Assembly: GCA_035578905.1 (NCBI GenBank)
Contig: JAQJVL010002735.1
Span: 19,598 to 83,597, forward strand
DNA length: 64,000 bases
DNA from: Stictocephala bisonia
Taxonomy: Eukaryota > Arthropoda > Insecta > Hemiptera > Membracidae
Reading direction: 5' to 3'
A program made the translations under genes and the position numbers. Below, piece after piece: positions 23,830-36,009 of the stretch (position 1 is its first letter; each line of letters starts with the position of its first letter). A model generated the notes under the pieces. It saw only the letters and a list, made by a program, of their open reading frames with translations, was not told where the DNA came from and made no database searches.

Positions 23830-25190
23830 TTTTCAATCTTGCCATCTATGAGTTTAAATCTCTCGATCTATGAGTTTTAATCTTGCCATCTTTGAGTTTC
23901 AATCTTGCGATCTTTGAGTTTCAATCTTGCGATCTTTGAGTTTCAATCTTGCGATCTTTGAGTTTTAATCTTGCGATCTTTGAGTTTTAATCTTGCGATA
24001 TTTGAGTTTCAAACTTGCGATCTTTGAGTTTCAATCTTGCTATCTATGAGTTTAAATCTCTCGATCTTTGAGTTTTAATCTTGCCATCTTTGAGTTTCAA
24101 TCTTGCGATCTTTGAGTTTTAATCTTGCGATCTTTGAGTTTTAATCTTGCCATCTTTGAGTTTCAATCTTGCGATCTTTGAGTTTCAATCTTGCTATCTT
24201 TGAGATTAATTCTTGCGATTTTTGAGTTTCAATCTTGCGATCTTTGAGTTTCAACCTTGCGATCTTTGAGTTTCAATCATGCGATCTTTGAGTTTCAATC
24301 TTGCGATCTTTGAGTTTCTATCTTGCGATCTTTGAGTTTCAATCTTGCGATCTTTGAGTTTTAATCTTGCGATCTTTGAGTTTCAAACTTGCGATCTTTG
24401 ATTTTCAATCTTGCCATCTATGAGTTTAAATCTCTCGATCTATGAGTTTTAATTTTGCCTTCTTTGAGTTTCAATCTTGCGATCTTTGAGTTTCAATCTT
24501 GCGATCTTTGAGTTTTAATCTTGCGATCTTTGAGTTTTAATCTTGCGATCTTTGAGTTTTAATCTTGCGATCTTTGAGTTTCAAACTTGCGATCTTTGAG
24601 TTTCAATCTTGTTATCTATGAGTTTAAATCTCTCGATCTTTGAGTTTTAATCTTGCCATCTTTGAGTTTCAATCTTGCGATCTTTGAGTTTTAATCTTGC
24701 GATCTTTGAGTTTTAATCTTGCGATCTTTGAGTTTTAATCTTGCGATCTTTGAGTTTCAATCTTGCGATCTTTGAGTTTCAATCTTGCGATCTTTGAGTT
24801 TCAATCTTGCTATCTTAGAGTTTAATTCTTGCGATCTTTGAGTTTCAATCTTGCGATCTTTGAGTTTCAATGATGCGATCTTTGAGTTTCAATCTTGCGA
24901 TCTTTTAGTTTCATTCTTGCGATCTCTGAGTTTCAATCTTGCCATCTTTGAGTTTCTATCTTGCGATCTTTGAGTTTCATTCTTGCCATCTATGAGTTTA
25001 AATCTTGCGATCTTTGAGTTGTAATCTTGCCATCTTTGAGTTTCAATCTTGCGATCTTTGAGTTTCAAACTTGCTATCTTTAAGTTTCAATCTTTCAATC
25101 TTTGAGTTTCAATCTTGCCATCTATGAGTTTAAATCTTGCGATCTTTGAGTTGTAATCTTGCCATCTTTGAGTTTCAATCTTGCGATCTT
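23830..25190 (+). repeat. 84-unit higher-order repeat, second copy
   Basis: Second copy of 21,980-23,340, with the same order of rare units through TCTTTCAATC at about 25,090. After 25,190 it follows the 13.7-14.5 kb context instead. No gene seen. Confidence 0.9.
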
Positions 25191-25601
25191 TAAGTTTCAA
25201 ACTTGCGATCTTTGAGTTTCAATCTTGCCACCTTTGAGTTTCAAAATTGCGATCTTTGACTTTCAATCTTGCCATCTTTGAGTTATAATCTTGCTATCTT
25301 TGAGTTTCAATCTTGCGATCTTTGAGTTTCAATCTTGCCATCTTTGAGTTTCAATCTTGCAATGTTTGAGTTTCAATCTTGCGATCTTTAAGTTTCAATC
25401 TTGCGATCTTTGAGTTTCAATCTAGCGATCTTTGAGTATCAATCTTGTGATCTTTGAGTTTAATTCTTGCGATCTTTGAGTTTCAATCTTGCGATCTTTG
25501 AGTTTCAATCTTGCCATCTTTGAGTTTCAATCTTGCCATCTTTAGTTTCAATCTTGCGATCTTTGAGTTTCAATTTTGCGATCATTAGGTTTCAATCTTG
25601 C
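25191..25601 (+). repeat. Satellite leading into 16-unit copy C
   Basis: Carries GCCACC (25,228), GACTTTCAATC, GAGTTATAATC, GCAATG, AATCTAGCG and GAGTATCAATC in the order that precedes every full 16-unit block to the right. No gene seen. Confidence 0.85.
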
Positions 25602-25954
25602 AATCTTGGAGTTTCAATCTTGCGAACATTGAATTTCATTCTTGCGATCTTTGAGTTTCAATTAACCGATCTTTGAGTTTCAATCTTGCAATCTTTGAGT
25701 ACCAATTTCTTCATCTTTGAGTTTCAAAATTGCGATCTTTGAGTTTCAATCTTGCCATCTTTGAGTTTCAATCTTGCGATCTTTGAGTTTCAATCTTGCG
25801 ATCTTTGAGTTTTAATCTTGCGATCTTTGTGTTTTAATCTTGCGATCTTTGAGGTTCAAACTTGCGATCTTTGAGTTTCAATCATGCGATTTTTGAGTTT
25901 CAATCTTGCCATCTTTGAGTTTCAATTTCCCCATCTTTGAGTATTAAAATTGCC
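25602..25954 (+). repeat. 16-unit block, copy C
   Basis: Clean 353-bp copy. It has AATTAACCG (the left-hand subfamily), GAGTACCAATTTCTTCATC, GAGGTTCAAAC, AATCATGCGATTTT, TTTCCCCATC and GAGTATTAAAATTGCC. It is the best reference copy of the TTAACC subfamily. Confidence 0.92.
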
Positions 25955-28520
25955 ATCTTTGAGTTTCAATCTTGCCATCTTTGAGTTTCAATCTTGCGAT
26001 CTTTGAGTTTCATTCTTGCCATCTATGAGTTTAAATCTTGCGATCTTTGAGTTGTAATCTTGCCATCTTTGAGTTTCAATCTTGCGATCTTTGAGTTTTA
26101 AACTTGCAATCTTTGAGTTTCAATCTTGCCATCTATGAGTTTAAATCTCTCGATCTTTGAGTTTTAATCTTGCCATCTTTGAGTTTCAATCTTGTGATCT
26201 TTGAGTTTCAGTCTTACGATCTTTGAGTTTCAAACTTGCTATCTTTGAGTTTCAATCTTGCGATCTTTGAGTTTCAATCTTGCCATCTATGAGTTTAAAT
26301 CTTGCGATCTTTGAGTTGTAATCTTGCCATCTTTAAGTTTCAATCTTGCGATCTTTGAGTTTCAATCTTGCGATCTTTGAGTTTTAATCTTGCGATCTTT
26401 GAGTTTCAATTTTGCGATCTTTGAGTTTTAATCTTGCAATCTTTGAGTTTTAATCTTGCGATCTTTGAGTTTCAATCTTGCGATCTTTGAGTTTCAATCT
26501 TGTTATATATGAGTTTAAATCTCTCGATCTTTGAGTTTTAATCTTGCCATCTTTGAGTTTCTATCTTGCGATCTTTGAGTTTCAATCTTGCGATCTTTGA
26601 GTTTTAATCTTGCGATCTTTGAGTTTTAATATTGCGATCTTTGAATTTCAATCTTGCGATCTTTGAGTTTCAATCTTGCGATCTTTGAGTTTCAATCTTG
26701 CTATCTTTGAGTTTAATTCTTGCGATCTTTGAGTTTTAATCTTGCGATCTTAGAGTTTCAATCTTGCGATCTTTGAGTTTCAATCATGCGATCTTTTAGT
26801 TTCAATCTTGCGATCTTTGAGTTTCAATCTTGCCATCTTTGAGTTTCTATCTTGCGATCTTTGAGTTTATTCTTGCCATCTATGAGTTTAAATCTTGCGA
26901 TCTTTGAGTTGTAATCTTGCCATCTTTGAGTTTCAATCTTGCGATCTTTGAGATTCAAACTTGCTATCTTTAAGTTTCAATCTTGCGATCTTTGAGTTTC
27001 AATCTTGCCATCTATGAGTTTAAATCTTGCGATCTTTCAGTTGTAATCATGCCATCTTTGAGTTCAATCTTGCGATCTTTGAGTTTTAAACCTGCGATCT
27101 TTGAGTTTCAATCTTGCCATCTTTGTGTTTCAAAATTGCGATCTTTGACTTTCAATCTTGCCATCTTTGAGTTATAATCTTGCTATCTTTGAGTTTCAAT
27201 CTTGCGATCTTTGAGTTTCAATCTTGCCATCTTTGAGTTTAATTCTTGCGATCTTTGAGTTTCAATCTTGCGATCTTTGAGTTTTAACCTTGCCATCTTT
27301 GAGTTTCAATCTTGCAATCTTTGAGTTTTAATCTTGCGATTTTTGAGTTTCAATTTTCCGATCTTTAAGTTTTAATCTTTCAATCTTGGAGTTTCAATCT
27401 TGCGAACAATGAATTTCATTCTTGCGATCTTTGAGTTTCAAACTTGCGATCTTTGAGTTTCATTCTTGCCATCTATGAGTTTAAATCTTGCGATCTTTGA
27501 GTTGTAATCTTGCCATCTTTGAGTTTCAATCTTGCGATCTTTGAGTTTCAAACTTGCAATCTTTGAGTTTCAATCTTGCCATCTATGAGTTTAAATCTCT
27601 CGATCTTTGAGTTTTAATCTTGCCATCTTTGAGTTTTAATCTTGTGATCTTTGAGTTTCAGTCTTACGATCTTTGAGTTTCAAACTTGCTATCTTTGAGT
27701 TTCAATCTTGTGATCTTTGAGTTTCAATCTTGCCATCTATGAGTTTAAATCTTGCGATCTTTGAGTTGTAATCTTGCCATCTTTAAGTTTCAATCTTGTG
27801 ATCTTTGAGTTTCAATCTTGCAATCTTTGAGTTTTAATCTTGCGATCTTTGAGTTTCAATTTTGCGATCTTTGAGTTTTAATCTTGCAATCTTTGAGTTT
27901 TAATCTTGCGATCTTTAAGTTTCAATCTTGCGATCTTTGAGTTTCAATCTTGTTATATATGAGTTTAAATCTCTCGATCTTTGAGTTTTAATCTTGCCAT
28001 CTTTGAGTTTCTATCTTGCAATCTTTGAGTTTCAATCTTGCGATCTTTGAGTTTTAATCTTGCGATCTTTGAGTTTTAATATTGCGATCTTTGAATTTCA
28101 ATCTTGCGATCTTTGAGTTTCAATCTTGCGATCTTTGAGTTTCAATCTTGCTATCTTTGAGTTTAATTCTTGCGATCTTTGAGTTTCAATCTTGCGATCT
28201 TAGAGTTTCAATGTTGCGATCTTTGAGTTTCAATCATGCGATCTTTTAGTTTCAATCTTGCGATCTTTGAGTTTCAATCTTGTCATCTTTGAGTTTCTAT
28301 CTTGCGATCTTTGAGTTCATTCTTGCCATCTATGAGTTTAAATCTTGCGATCTTTGAGTTGTAATCTTGCCATCTTTGAGTTTCAATCTTGCGATCTTTT
28401 AGTTTCAAACTTGCAATCTTTGAGTTTTAATCTTGCGATCTTTGAGTTTCAATTTTGCGATCTTTGAGTTTTAATCTTGCAATCTTTGAGTTTTAATCTT
28501 GCGATCTTTAAATTTCAATC
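25955..28520 (+). repeat. Satellite with two CAGTCTTACG contexts
   Basis: CAGTCTTACG occurs at 26,209 and 27,659, 1,450 bp apart, each followed by the TTATATATGAG-TTTAAATC series. 26,209-27,177 matches 19,985-20,953 at offset 6,224. 27,840-28,340 matches about 42,720-43,220 (offset 14,882; shared CTTGTCATC and AATGTTGCG). No gene seen. Confidence 0.86.
26983..27177 (+). repeat. 195-bp block, copy 4
   Basis: Standard form with GTAATCATGCC. Its 64-codon translation is the same as copy 2. Confidence 0.85.
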
Positions 28521-28715
28521 TTGCGATCTTTGAGTTTCAATCTTGCCATCTATGAGTTTAAATCTTGCGATCTTTCAGTTGTAATCTTGCCATCTTTGAG
28601 TTCAATCTTGCGATCTTTGAGTTTTAAACCTGCGATCTTTGAGTTTCAATCTTGCCATCTTTGTGTTTCAAAATTGCGATCTTTGACTTTCAATCTTGCC
28701 ATCTTTGAGTTATAA
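28521..28715 (+). repeat. 195-bp block, copy 5
   Basis: GTAATCTTGCC variant like copy 3, and GAGTTATAAAC at the end instead of GAGTTATAATC. It is preceded by an unusual TTTAAATTTC unit. Confidence 0.85.
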
Positions 28716-30540
28716 ACTTGCTATCTTTGAGTTTCAATCTTGCGATCTTTGAGTTTCAATCTTGCCATCTTTGAGTTTCAATCTTGCAATGTCTGAGTTT
28801 CGATCTTGCGATCTTTAAGTTTCAATCTTGCGATCCTTGACTTTCAATCTTGTGATCTTTGAGTTTAATTCTTGCGATCTTTGAGTTTCAATCTTGCGAT
28901 CTTTGAGTTTTAACCTTGCCATCTTTGAGTTTCAATCTTGCCATCTTTGAGTTTTAATCTTGCGATTTTTGAGTTTCAATTTTGCGATCTTTAAGTTTCA
29001 ATCTTGCAATCTTGGAGTTTCAATCTTGCGAACAATGAATTTCATTCTTCCGATCTTTGAGTTTCATACTTGCTATCTTTGAGTTTCAATCTTGCGATCT
29101 TTGAGTTTCAATCTTGCGATCTTTGAGTTTCAATCTTGCGATCTTTGAGTTTCAAACTTGCGATCTTTGATTTTCAATCTTGCCATCTATGAGTTTAAAT
29201 CTCTCGATCTATGAGTTTTAATCTTGCCATCTTTGAGTTTCAATCTTGTGATCTTTGAGTTTCAATCTTGCGATCTTTGAGTTTCAATCTTGCGATCTTT
29301 GAGTTTTAATCTTGCGATCTTTGAGTTTTAATCTTGCGATCTTTGAGTTTTAAACTTGCGATCTTTGAGTTTCAATCTTGTTATCTATCAGTTTAAATCT
29401 CTCGATCTTTGAGTTTTAATCTTGCCATCTTTGAGTTTCAATCTTGCGATCTTTGAGTTTTAATCTTGCGATTTTTGAGTTTTAATCTTGCGATCTTTGA
29501 GTTTCAATCTTGCGATCTTTGAGTTTCAATCTTGCGATCTTTGAGTTTGAATCTTGCTATCTTAGAGTTTAATTCTTGCGATCTTTGAGTTTCAATCTTG
29601 CGATCTTTGAGTTTCAATGATGCGATCTTTGAGTTTCAATCTTGCGATCTTATAGTTTCAATCTTGCGATCTTTGAGTTTCAATCTTGCCATCTTTGAGT
29701 TTCTATCTTGCGATCTTTGAGTTTCATTCTTGCCATCTATGAGTTTAAATCTTTCGATCTTTGAGTTGTAATCTTGCGATCTTTGAGTTTCAAACTTGCT
29801 ATCTTTAAGTTTCAATCTTTCGATCTTTGAGTTTCAATCTTGCCATCTATGAGTTTAAAATCTTGCGATCTTTGAGTTATAATCTTGCCATCTTTGAGTT
29901 TCAATCTTGCGATCTTTAAGTTTCAAACTTGCGATCTTTGAGTTTCAATCTTGCCATCTTTGATTTTCAAAATTGCGATCTTTGACTTTCAATCTTGCCA
30001 TCTTTGAGTTATAATCTTGCTATCTTTGAGTTTCAATCTTGCGATCTTTGAGTTTCAATCTTGCCATCTTTGAGTTTCAATCTTGCAATGTTTGAGTTTC
30101 AATCCTGCAATCTTTAAGTTTCAATCTTGCGATCTTTGAGTTTCAATCTAGCGATCTTTGAGTATCAATCTTGTGATCTTTGAGTTTAATTCTTGCGATC
30201 TTTGAGTTTCAATCTTGCGATCTTTGAGTTTTAATCTTGCCATCTTTGAGTTTCAGTCTTGCCATCTTTGAGTTTCAATCTTGCGATCTTTGAGTTTCAA
30301 TTTTGCGATCATTAGGTTTCAATCTTGCAATCCTTGGAGTTTCAATCTTGCGATCTTTGAGTTTCAATCTTGCGATCTTTGAGTTTTAATCTTGCGATCT
30401 TTGTGTTTTATTCTTGCGATCTTTGAGGTTCAAACTTGCGATCTTTGAGTTTCAATCATGCGATTTTTGAGTTTCAATCTTGCCATCTTTGAGTTTCAAT
30501 TTAGCAATCTTTGAGTATTAAAATTGCTATCTTAGAGTTT
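28600..30540 (+). repeat. Source-type segment shared with 36.6-39.85 kb
   Basis: TTTTAAACCTG (28,626 for AAACCTG) and GATTTTCAATC (29,169) recur 8,002 bp downstream; by GAGGTTC (30,425) the offset has fallen to 7,956. Shared rare units include TTTGAATCTTGC with TTAGAG, AATCCTGC or AATCTTGCAATC before TTTAAG, and GTGTTTTATTC. The GAGTACC part of the 16-unit block is missing at 30,350. No gene seen. Confidence 0.87.
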
Positions 30541-32130
30541 CAATCTTGCGATCTTTGAGTTTCAATCATGCGATCTTTTAGTTTCAATCTTGCGATCTTT
30601 GAGTTTCAATCTTGCCATCTTTGAGTTTCTATCTTGCGATCTTTGAGTTCATTCTTGCCATCTATGAGTTTAAATCTTGCGATCTTTGAGTTGTAATCTT
30701 GCCATCTTTGTGTTCAATCTTGCGATCTTTGAGTTTAAAACTTGCGATCTTTGAGTTTCAATCTTGCCATCTATGAGTTTCAAAATTGCGATCTTTGACT
30801 TTCCATCTTGCCATCTTTGAGTTATAATCTTGCTATCTTTGAGTTTCAATCTTGCGATCTTTGAGTTTCAATCTTGCCATCTTTGAGTTTCAATCTTGCA
30901 ATGTTTGAGTTTCGATCTTGCGATCTTTAAGTTTAATCTTGCGATCTTTGAGTTCAATCTTGCAATCTTTGAGTTTCAATCTTGTGATCTTTGAGTTTAA
31001 TTCTTGCGATCTTTGAGTTTCAATCTTGCGATCTTTGAGTTTTAACCTTGCCATCTTTGAGTTTCAATCTTGCCATCTTTGAGTTTTAATCTTGCGATCT
31101 TTGAGTTTCAATTTTGCGATCTTTAAGTTTCAATCTTGCAATCTTGGAGTTTCAATCTTGCGAACAATGAATTTCATTCTTGCGATCTTTGAGTTTCAAA
31201 CTTGCGATCTTTGAGTTTCAAACTTGCGATCATTGAGTTTCAATCTTGCCATCTATGAGTTTAAATCTCTCGATCTTTGAGTTTAATCTTGCCATCTTTG
31301 AGTTTCAATTTCCCCATCTTTGAGTTTTAAAATTGCCATCTTTGAGTTTCAATCTTGCCATCTTTGAGTTTCAATCTTGCGATCTTTGAGTTTCAATCTT
31401 GCTATCCTTGAGATTAATTCTTGCGATTTTTGAGTTACAATCTTGCGATCTTTGAGTTTCAAACCTTGCGATCTTTGAGTTTCAATCATGCGATCTTTGA
31501 GTTTCAATCTTGCGATCTTTGAGTTTCTATCTTGCGATCTTTGAGTTTCAATCTTGCGATCTTTGAGTTTCAATCTTGCGATCTTTGAGTTTCAAACTTG
31601 CGATCTTTGATTTTCAATCTTGCCATCTATGAGTTTAAATCTCTCGATCTATGAGTTTTAATCTTGCCATCTTTGAGTTTCAATCTTGCGATCTTTGAGT
31701 TTCAATCTTGCGATCTTTGAGTTTCAATCTTGCGATCTTTGAGTTTTAATCTTGCGATCTTTGAGTTTTATTCTTGCGATCTTTGAGTTTCAAACTTGCG
31801 ATCTTTGAGTTTCAATCTTGTTATCTATGAGTTTAAATCTCTCGATCTTGTAGTATTAATCTTGCTATCTTTGAGTTTCAATCTTGCGATCTTTGAGTTT
31901 TAATCTTGCGATCTTTGAGTTTTAATCTTGCGATCTTTGAGTTTCAATCTTGCGATCTTTGAGTTTCAATCTTGCGATCTTTGAGTTTCAATCTTGCTAT
32001 CTTAGAGTTTAATTCTTGCGATCTTTGACTTTCAATCTTGCGATCTTTGAGTTTCAATGATGCGATCTTTGAGTTTCAATCTTGCTATCTTTGAGTTTCA
32101 ATCTTGCCATCTTTGAGTTTCTATCTTGCG
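30541..32130 (+). repeat. Satellite segment repeated 14.0 kb downstream
   Basis: GCGAACAATG (AACAATG at 31,163) has a counterpart 14,023 bp downstream, as do TTTGTGTTCAATC (about 30,705), GAGATTAATTC and TTTCAAACCTTGC or TTTCAACCTTGC near 31,460. Its first 350 bp also match 39,850-40,250 through the rare GACTTTCCATC. The reverse-strand open frame at 31,349-31,573 is the repeat read backwards. No gene seen. Confidence 0.86.
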
Positions 32131-33160
32131 ATCTTTGAGTTTCATTCTTGCCATCTATGAGTTTAAATCTTGCGATCTTTGAGTTGTAATCTTGCCATCT
32201 TTGAGTTTCAATCTTGCGATCTTTGAGTTTCAAACTTGCTATCTTTAAGTTTCAATCTTTCGATCTTTGAGTTTCAATCTTGCCATCTATGAGTTTAAAT
32301 CTTGCGATCTTTGAGTTGTAATCTTGCCATCTTTGAGTTTCAATCTTGCGATCTTTAAGTTTCAATCTTGCGATCTTTGAGTTTCAATCTTGCCACCTTT
32401 GAGTTTCAAAATTGCGATCTTTGACTTTCAATCTTGCCATCTTTGAGTTCTAATCTTACTATCTTTGAGTTTCAATCTTGCGATCTTTGAGTTTCAATCT
32501 TGCCATCTTTGAGTTTCAATCTTGCAATGTTTGATTTTCAATCTTGCGATCTTTAAGTTTCAATCTTGCGATCTTTGAGTTCAATCTAGCGATCTTTGAG
32601 TATCAATCTGTGATCTTTGAGTTTAATTCTTGCGATCTTTGAGTTTCAATCTTGCGATCTTTGAGTTTCAATCTTGCCATCTTTGAGTTTCAATCTTGCA
32701 TCTTTAGTTTCAATCTTGCGATCTTTAAGTTTCAATTTTGCGATCATTAGGTTCAATCTTGCAATCTTGGAGTTTCAATCTTGGCGAACATTGAATTTCA
32801 TTCTTGCGATCTTTGAGTTTCAATCACCGATCTTTGAGTTTCAATCTTGCAATCTTTGAGTACCAATTTCTTCATCTTTGAGTTTCAAAATTGCGATCTT
32901 TGAGTTTCAATCTTGCCATCTTTGAGTTTCAATCTTGCGATCTTTGAGTTTCAATCTTGCGATCTTGAGTTTTAATCTTGTGATCTTTGTGTTTTAATCT
33001 TGCGATCTTTGAGGTTCAAACTTGCGATCTTTGAGTTTCAATCATGCGATTTTTGAGTTTCAATCTTGCCATCTTTGAGTTTCAATTTCCCCATCTTTGA
33101 GTATTAAAATTGCCATCTTTGAGTTTCAATCTTGCCATCTTTGAGTTTCAATCTTGCGAT
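32131..33160 (+). repeat. 47-unit higher-order repeat, first copy
   Basis: Followed directly by a second copy at an offset of 1,028-1,033 bp (47 units is 1,034). Shared private marks: GAGTTCTAATCTTAC and GCAATGTTTGATTTTC. It ends with a full 16-unit block. The forward open frame at about 32,674-32,859 is created by local one-base deletions. No gene seen. Confidence 0.9.
32763..33114 (+). repeat. 16-unit block, copy D
   Basis: Has TTGGCGAACATTG (an extra G) and AATCACCG, a one-base-shorter form of the AATCAACCG of the right-hand subfamily. Otherwise as copy C. Confidence 0.9.
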
Positions 33161-34190
33161 GTTTGAGTTTCATTCTTGCCATCTATGAGTTTAAATCTTG
33201 CGATCTTTGAGTTGTAATCTTGCCATCTTTGAGTTTCAATCTTGCGATCTTTGAGTTTCAAACTTGCTATCTTTAAGTTTCAATCTTTCGATCTTTGAGT
33301 TTCAATCTTGCCATCTATGAGTTTAAATCTTGCGATCTTTGAGTTGTAATCTTGCCATCTTTGAGTTTCAATCTTGCGATCTTTAAGTTTCAAACTTGCG
33401 ATCTTTGAGTTTCAATCTTGCCACCTTTGAGTTTCAAAATTGCGATCTTTGACTTTCAATCTTGCCATCTTTGAGTTCTAATCTTACTATCTTTGAGTTT
33501 CAATCTTGCGATCTTTGGAGTTTCAATCTTGCCATCTTTGAGTTTCAATCTTGCAATGTTTGATTTTCAATCTTGCGATCTTTAAGTTTCAATCTTGCGA
33601 TCTTTGAGTTTCAATCTAGCGATCTTGAGTATCAATCTTGTGATCTTTGAGTTTAATTCTTGCGATCTTTGAGTTTCAATCTTGCGATCTTTGAGTTTCA
33701 ATCTTGCCATCTTTGAGTTTCAATCTTGCCATCTTTAGTTTCAATCTTGCGATCTTTGAGTTTTCAATTTTGCGATCATTAGGTTTCAATCTTGCAATCT
33801 TGGAGTTTCAATCTTGCGAACATTGAATTTCATTCTTGCGATCATTGAGTTTCAATCAACCGATCTTTGAGTTTCAATCTTGCAATCTTTGAGTACCAAT
33901 TTCTTCATCTTTGAGTTTCAAAATTGCGATCTTTGAGTTTCAATCTTGCCATCTTTGAGTTTCAATCTTGCGATCTTTGAGTTTCAATCTTGCGATCTTT
34001 GAGTTTTAATCTTGCGATCTTTGTGTTTTAATCTTGCGATCTTTGAGGTTCAAACTTGCGATCTTTGAGTTTCAATCATGCGATTTTTGAGTTTCAATCT
34101 TGCCATCTTTGAGTTTCAATTTCCCCATCTTTGAGTATTAAAATTGCCATCTTTGAGTTTCAATCTTGCCATCTTTGAGTTTCAATCTTG
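33161..34190 (+). repeat. 47-unit higher-order repeat, second copy
   Basis: Tandem duplicate of 32,131-33,160. It differs by small indels (GGAG at about 33,518, a lost T at about 33,626) and by GCGATCATTGAG before the AATCAACCG step. No gene seen. Confidence 0.9.
33796..34148 (+). repeat. 16-unit block, copy E
   Basis: Length 353 bp; first clean copy with AATCAACCG. Its closest counterpart by flank (GATCATTGAG before AATCAACCG) is copy F, 12,972 bp downstream. Confidence 0.92.
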
Positions 34191-36009
34191 CGATGTTTGA
34201 GTTTTAAACTTGCAATCTTTGAGTTTCAATTTTGCCAACTATGAGTTTAAATCTCTCGATCTTTGAGTTTTAATCTTGCCATCTTTGAGTTTTAATCTTG
34301 TGATCTTTGAGTTTCAGTCTTACGATCTTTGAGTTTCAAACTTGCTATCTTTGAGTTTCAATCTTGCGATCTTTGAGTTTCAATCTTGCCATCTATGAGT
34401 TTAAATCTTGCGATCTTTGAGTTGTAATCTTGCCATCTTTAAGTTTCAATCTTGCGATCTTTGAGTTTCAATCTTGCGATCTTTGAGTTTTATTCTTGCG
34501 ATCTTTGAGTTTCAATCTTGCCATCTATGAGTTTTAAATCTTGCGATCTTTGAGTTGTAATCTTGCCATCTTTAAGTTTCAATCTTGCGATCTTTGAGTT
34601 TCAATCTTGCGATCTTTGAGTTTTATTCTTGCGATCTTTGAATTTCAATTTTGCGATCTTTGAGTTTTAATCTTGCAATCTTTGAGTTTTAATCTTGCGA
34701 TCTTTGAGTTTCAATCTTGCGAACTTTGAGTTTCAATCTTGTTATATATGAGTTTAAATCTCTCGATCTTTGAGTTTTAATCTTGCCATCTTTGAGTTTG
34801 TATCTTGCGATCTTTGAGTTTCAATCTTGCGATCTTTGAGTTTTAATCTTGCGATCTTTGAGTTTTAATATTGCGATCTTTGAATTTCAATCTTGCGATC
34901 TTTGAGTTTCAATCTTGCGATCTTTCAGTTTCAATCTTGCTATCTTTGAGTTTTATTCTTGCGATCTTTGAGTTTCAATCTTGCGATCTTAGAGTTTCAA
35001 TCTTGCGATTTTTGAGTTTCAATCATGCGATCTTTTAGTTTCAATCTTGCGATCTTTGAGTTTCAATCTTGCCAACTTTGAGTTTCTATCTTGCGATCTT
35101 TGAGTTCATTCTTGCCATCTATGAGTTTAAATCTTGCGATCTTTGAGTTGTAATCTTGCTATCTTTGAGTTTCAATCTTGCGATCATTGAGTTTCAAACT
35201 TGCTATCTTTAAGTTTCAATCTTGCGATCTTTGAGTTTCAATCTTGCCATCTATGAGTTTAAATCTTGGCGATCTTTCAGTTGTAATCATGCCATCTTTG
35301 AGTTCAATCTTGCGATCTTTGAGTTTTAAACCTGCGATCTTTGAGTTTCAATCTTGCCATCTTTGTGTTTCAAAATTGCGATCTTTGACTTTCAATCTTG
35401 CCATCTTTGAGTTATAATCTTGCTATCTTTGAGTTTCAATCTTGCGATCTTTGAGTTTCAATCTTGCCATCTTTGAGTTTCAATCTTGCAATGTCTAAGT
35501 TTCGATCTTGCGATCTTTAAGTTTCAATCTTGCGATCTTTGAGTTTCAATCTTGTGATCTTTGAGTTTAATTCTTGCGATCTTTGAGTTTCAATCTTGCG
35601 ATCTTTGAGTTTTAACCTTGCCATCTTTGAGTTTTAATCTTGCGATTTTTGAGTTTCAATTTTGCGATCTTTAAGTTTTAATCTTGCAATCTTGGAGTTT
35701 CAATCTTGCGAACATTGAATTTCATTCTTGCGATCCTTGAGTTTCTAACTTGCTATCTTTGAGTTTCAATCTTGCGATCTTTGAGTTTCAATCTTGCGAT
35801 CTTTGAGTTTTAATCTTGCGATCTTTGAGTTTCAATCTTGCGATATTTGAGTTTCAAACTTGCGATCTTTGAGTTTCAATCTTGCCATCTATGAGTTTAA
35901 ATCTTGCGATCTTTGAGTTTCAATCTTGCCATCTTTGAGTTTCAATTTCCCCATCTTTGAGTTTTATAATTGCCATCTTTGAGTTTCAATCTTGCCATCT
36001 TTGAGTTTC
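34191..36009 (+). repeat. Segment of the 34/40/49/61-kb higher-order family, first copy
   Basis: Starts GTTTTAAACTTGCAATC at 34,201 and is repeated from 40,471, 49,369 and 61,107 (offsets 6,270, 8,898 and 11,738 between successive copies), with a shortened copy from 55,215. Marks: TTTTGCCAACTATGAG, CAGTCTTACG (34,315), a doubled TTTAAATC-TTGTAATC cassette and GCGATCATTGAG. No gene seen. Confidence 0.9.
35222..35417 (+). repeat. 195-bp block, copy 6, with one-base insertion
   Basis: Same unit order as the other copies but 196 bp: an extra G (TTGGCGATC near 35,270) shifts the frame, so the 64-codon frame open elsewhere is broken here. This is expected for untranslated repeat. Confidence 0.85.
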
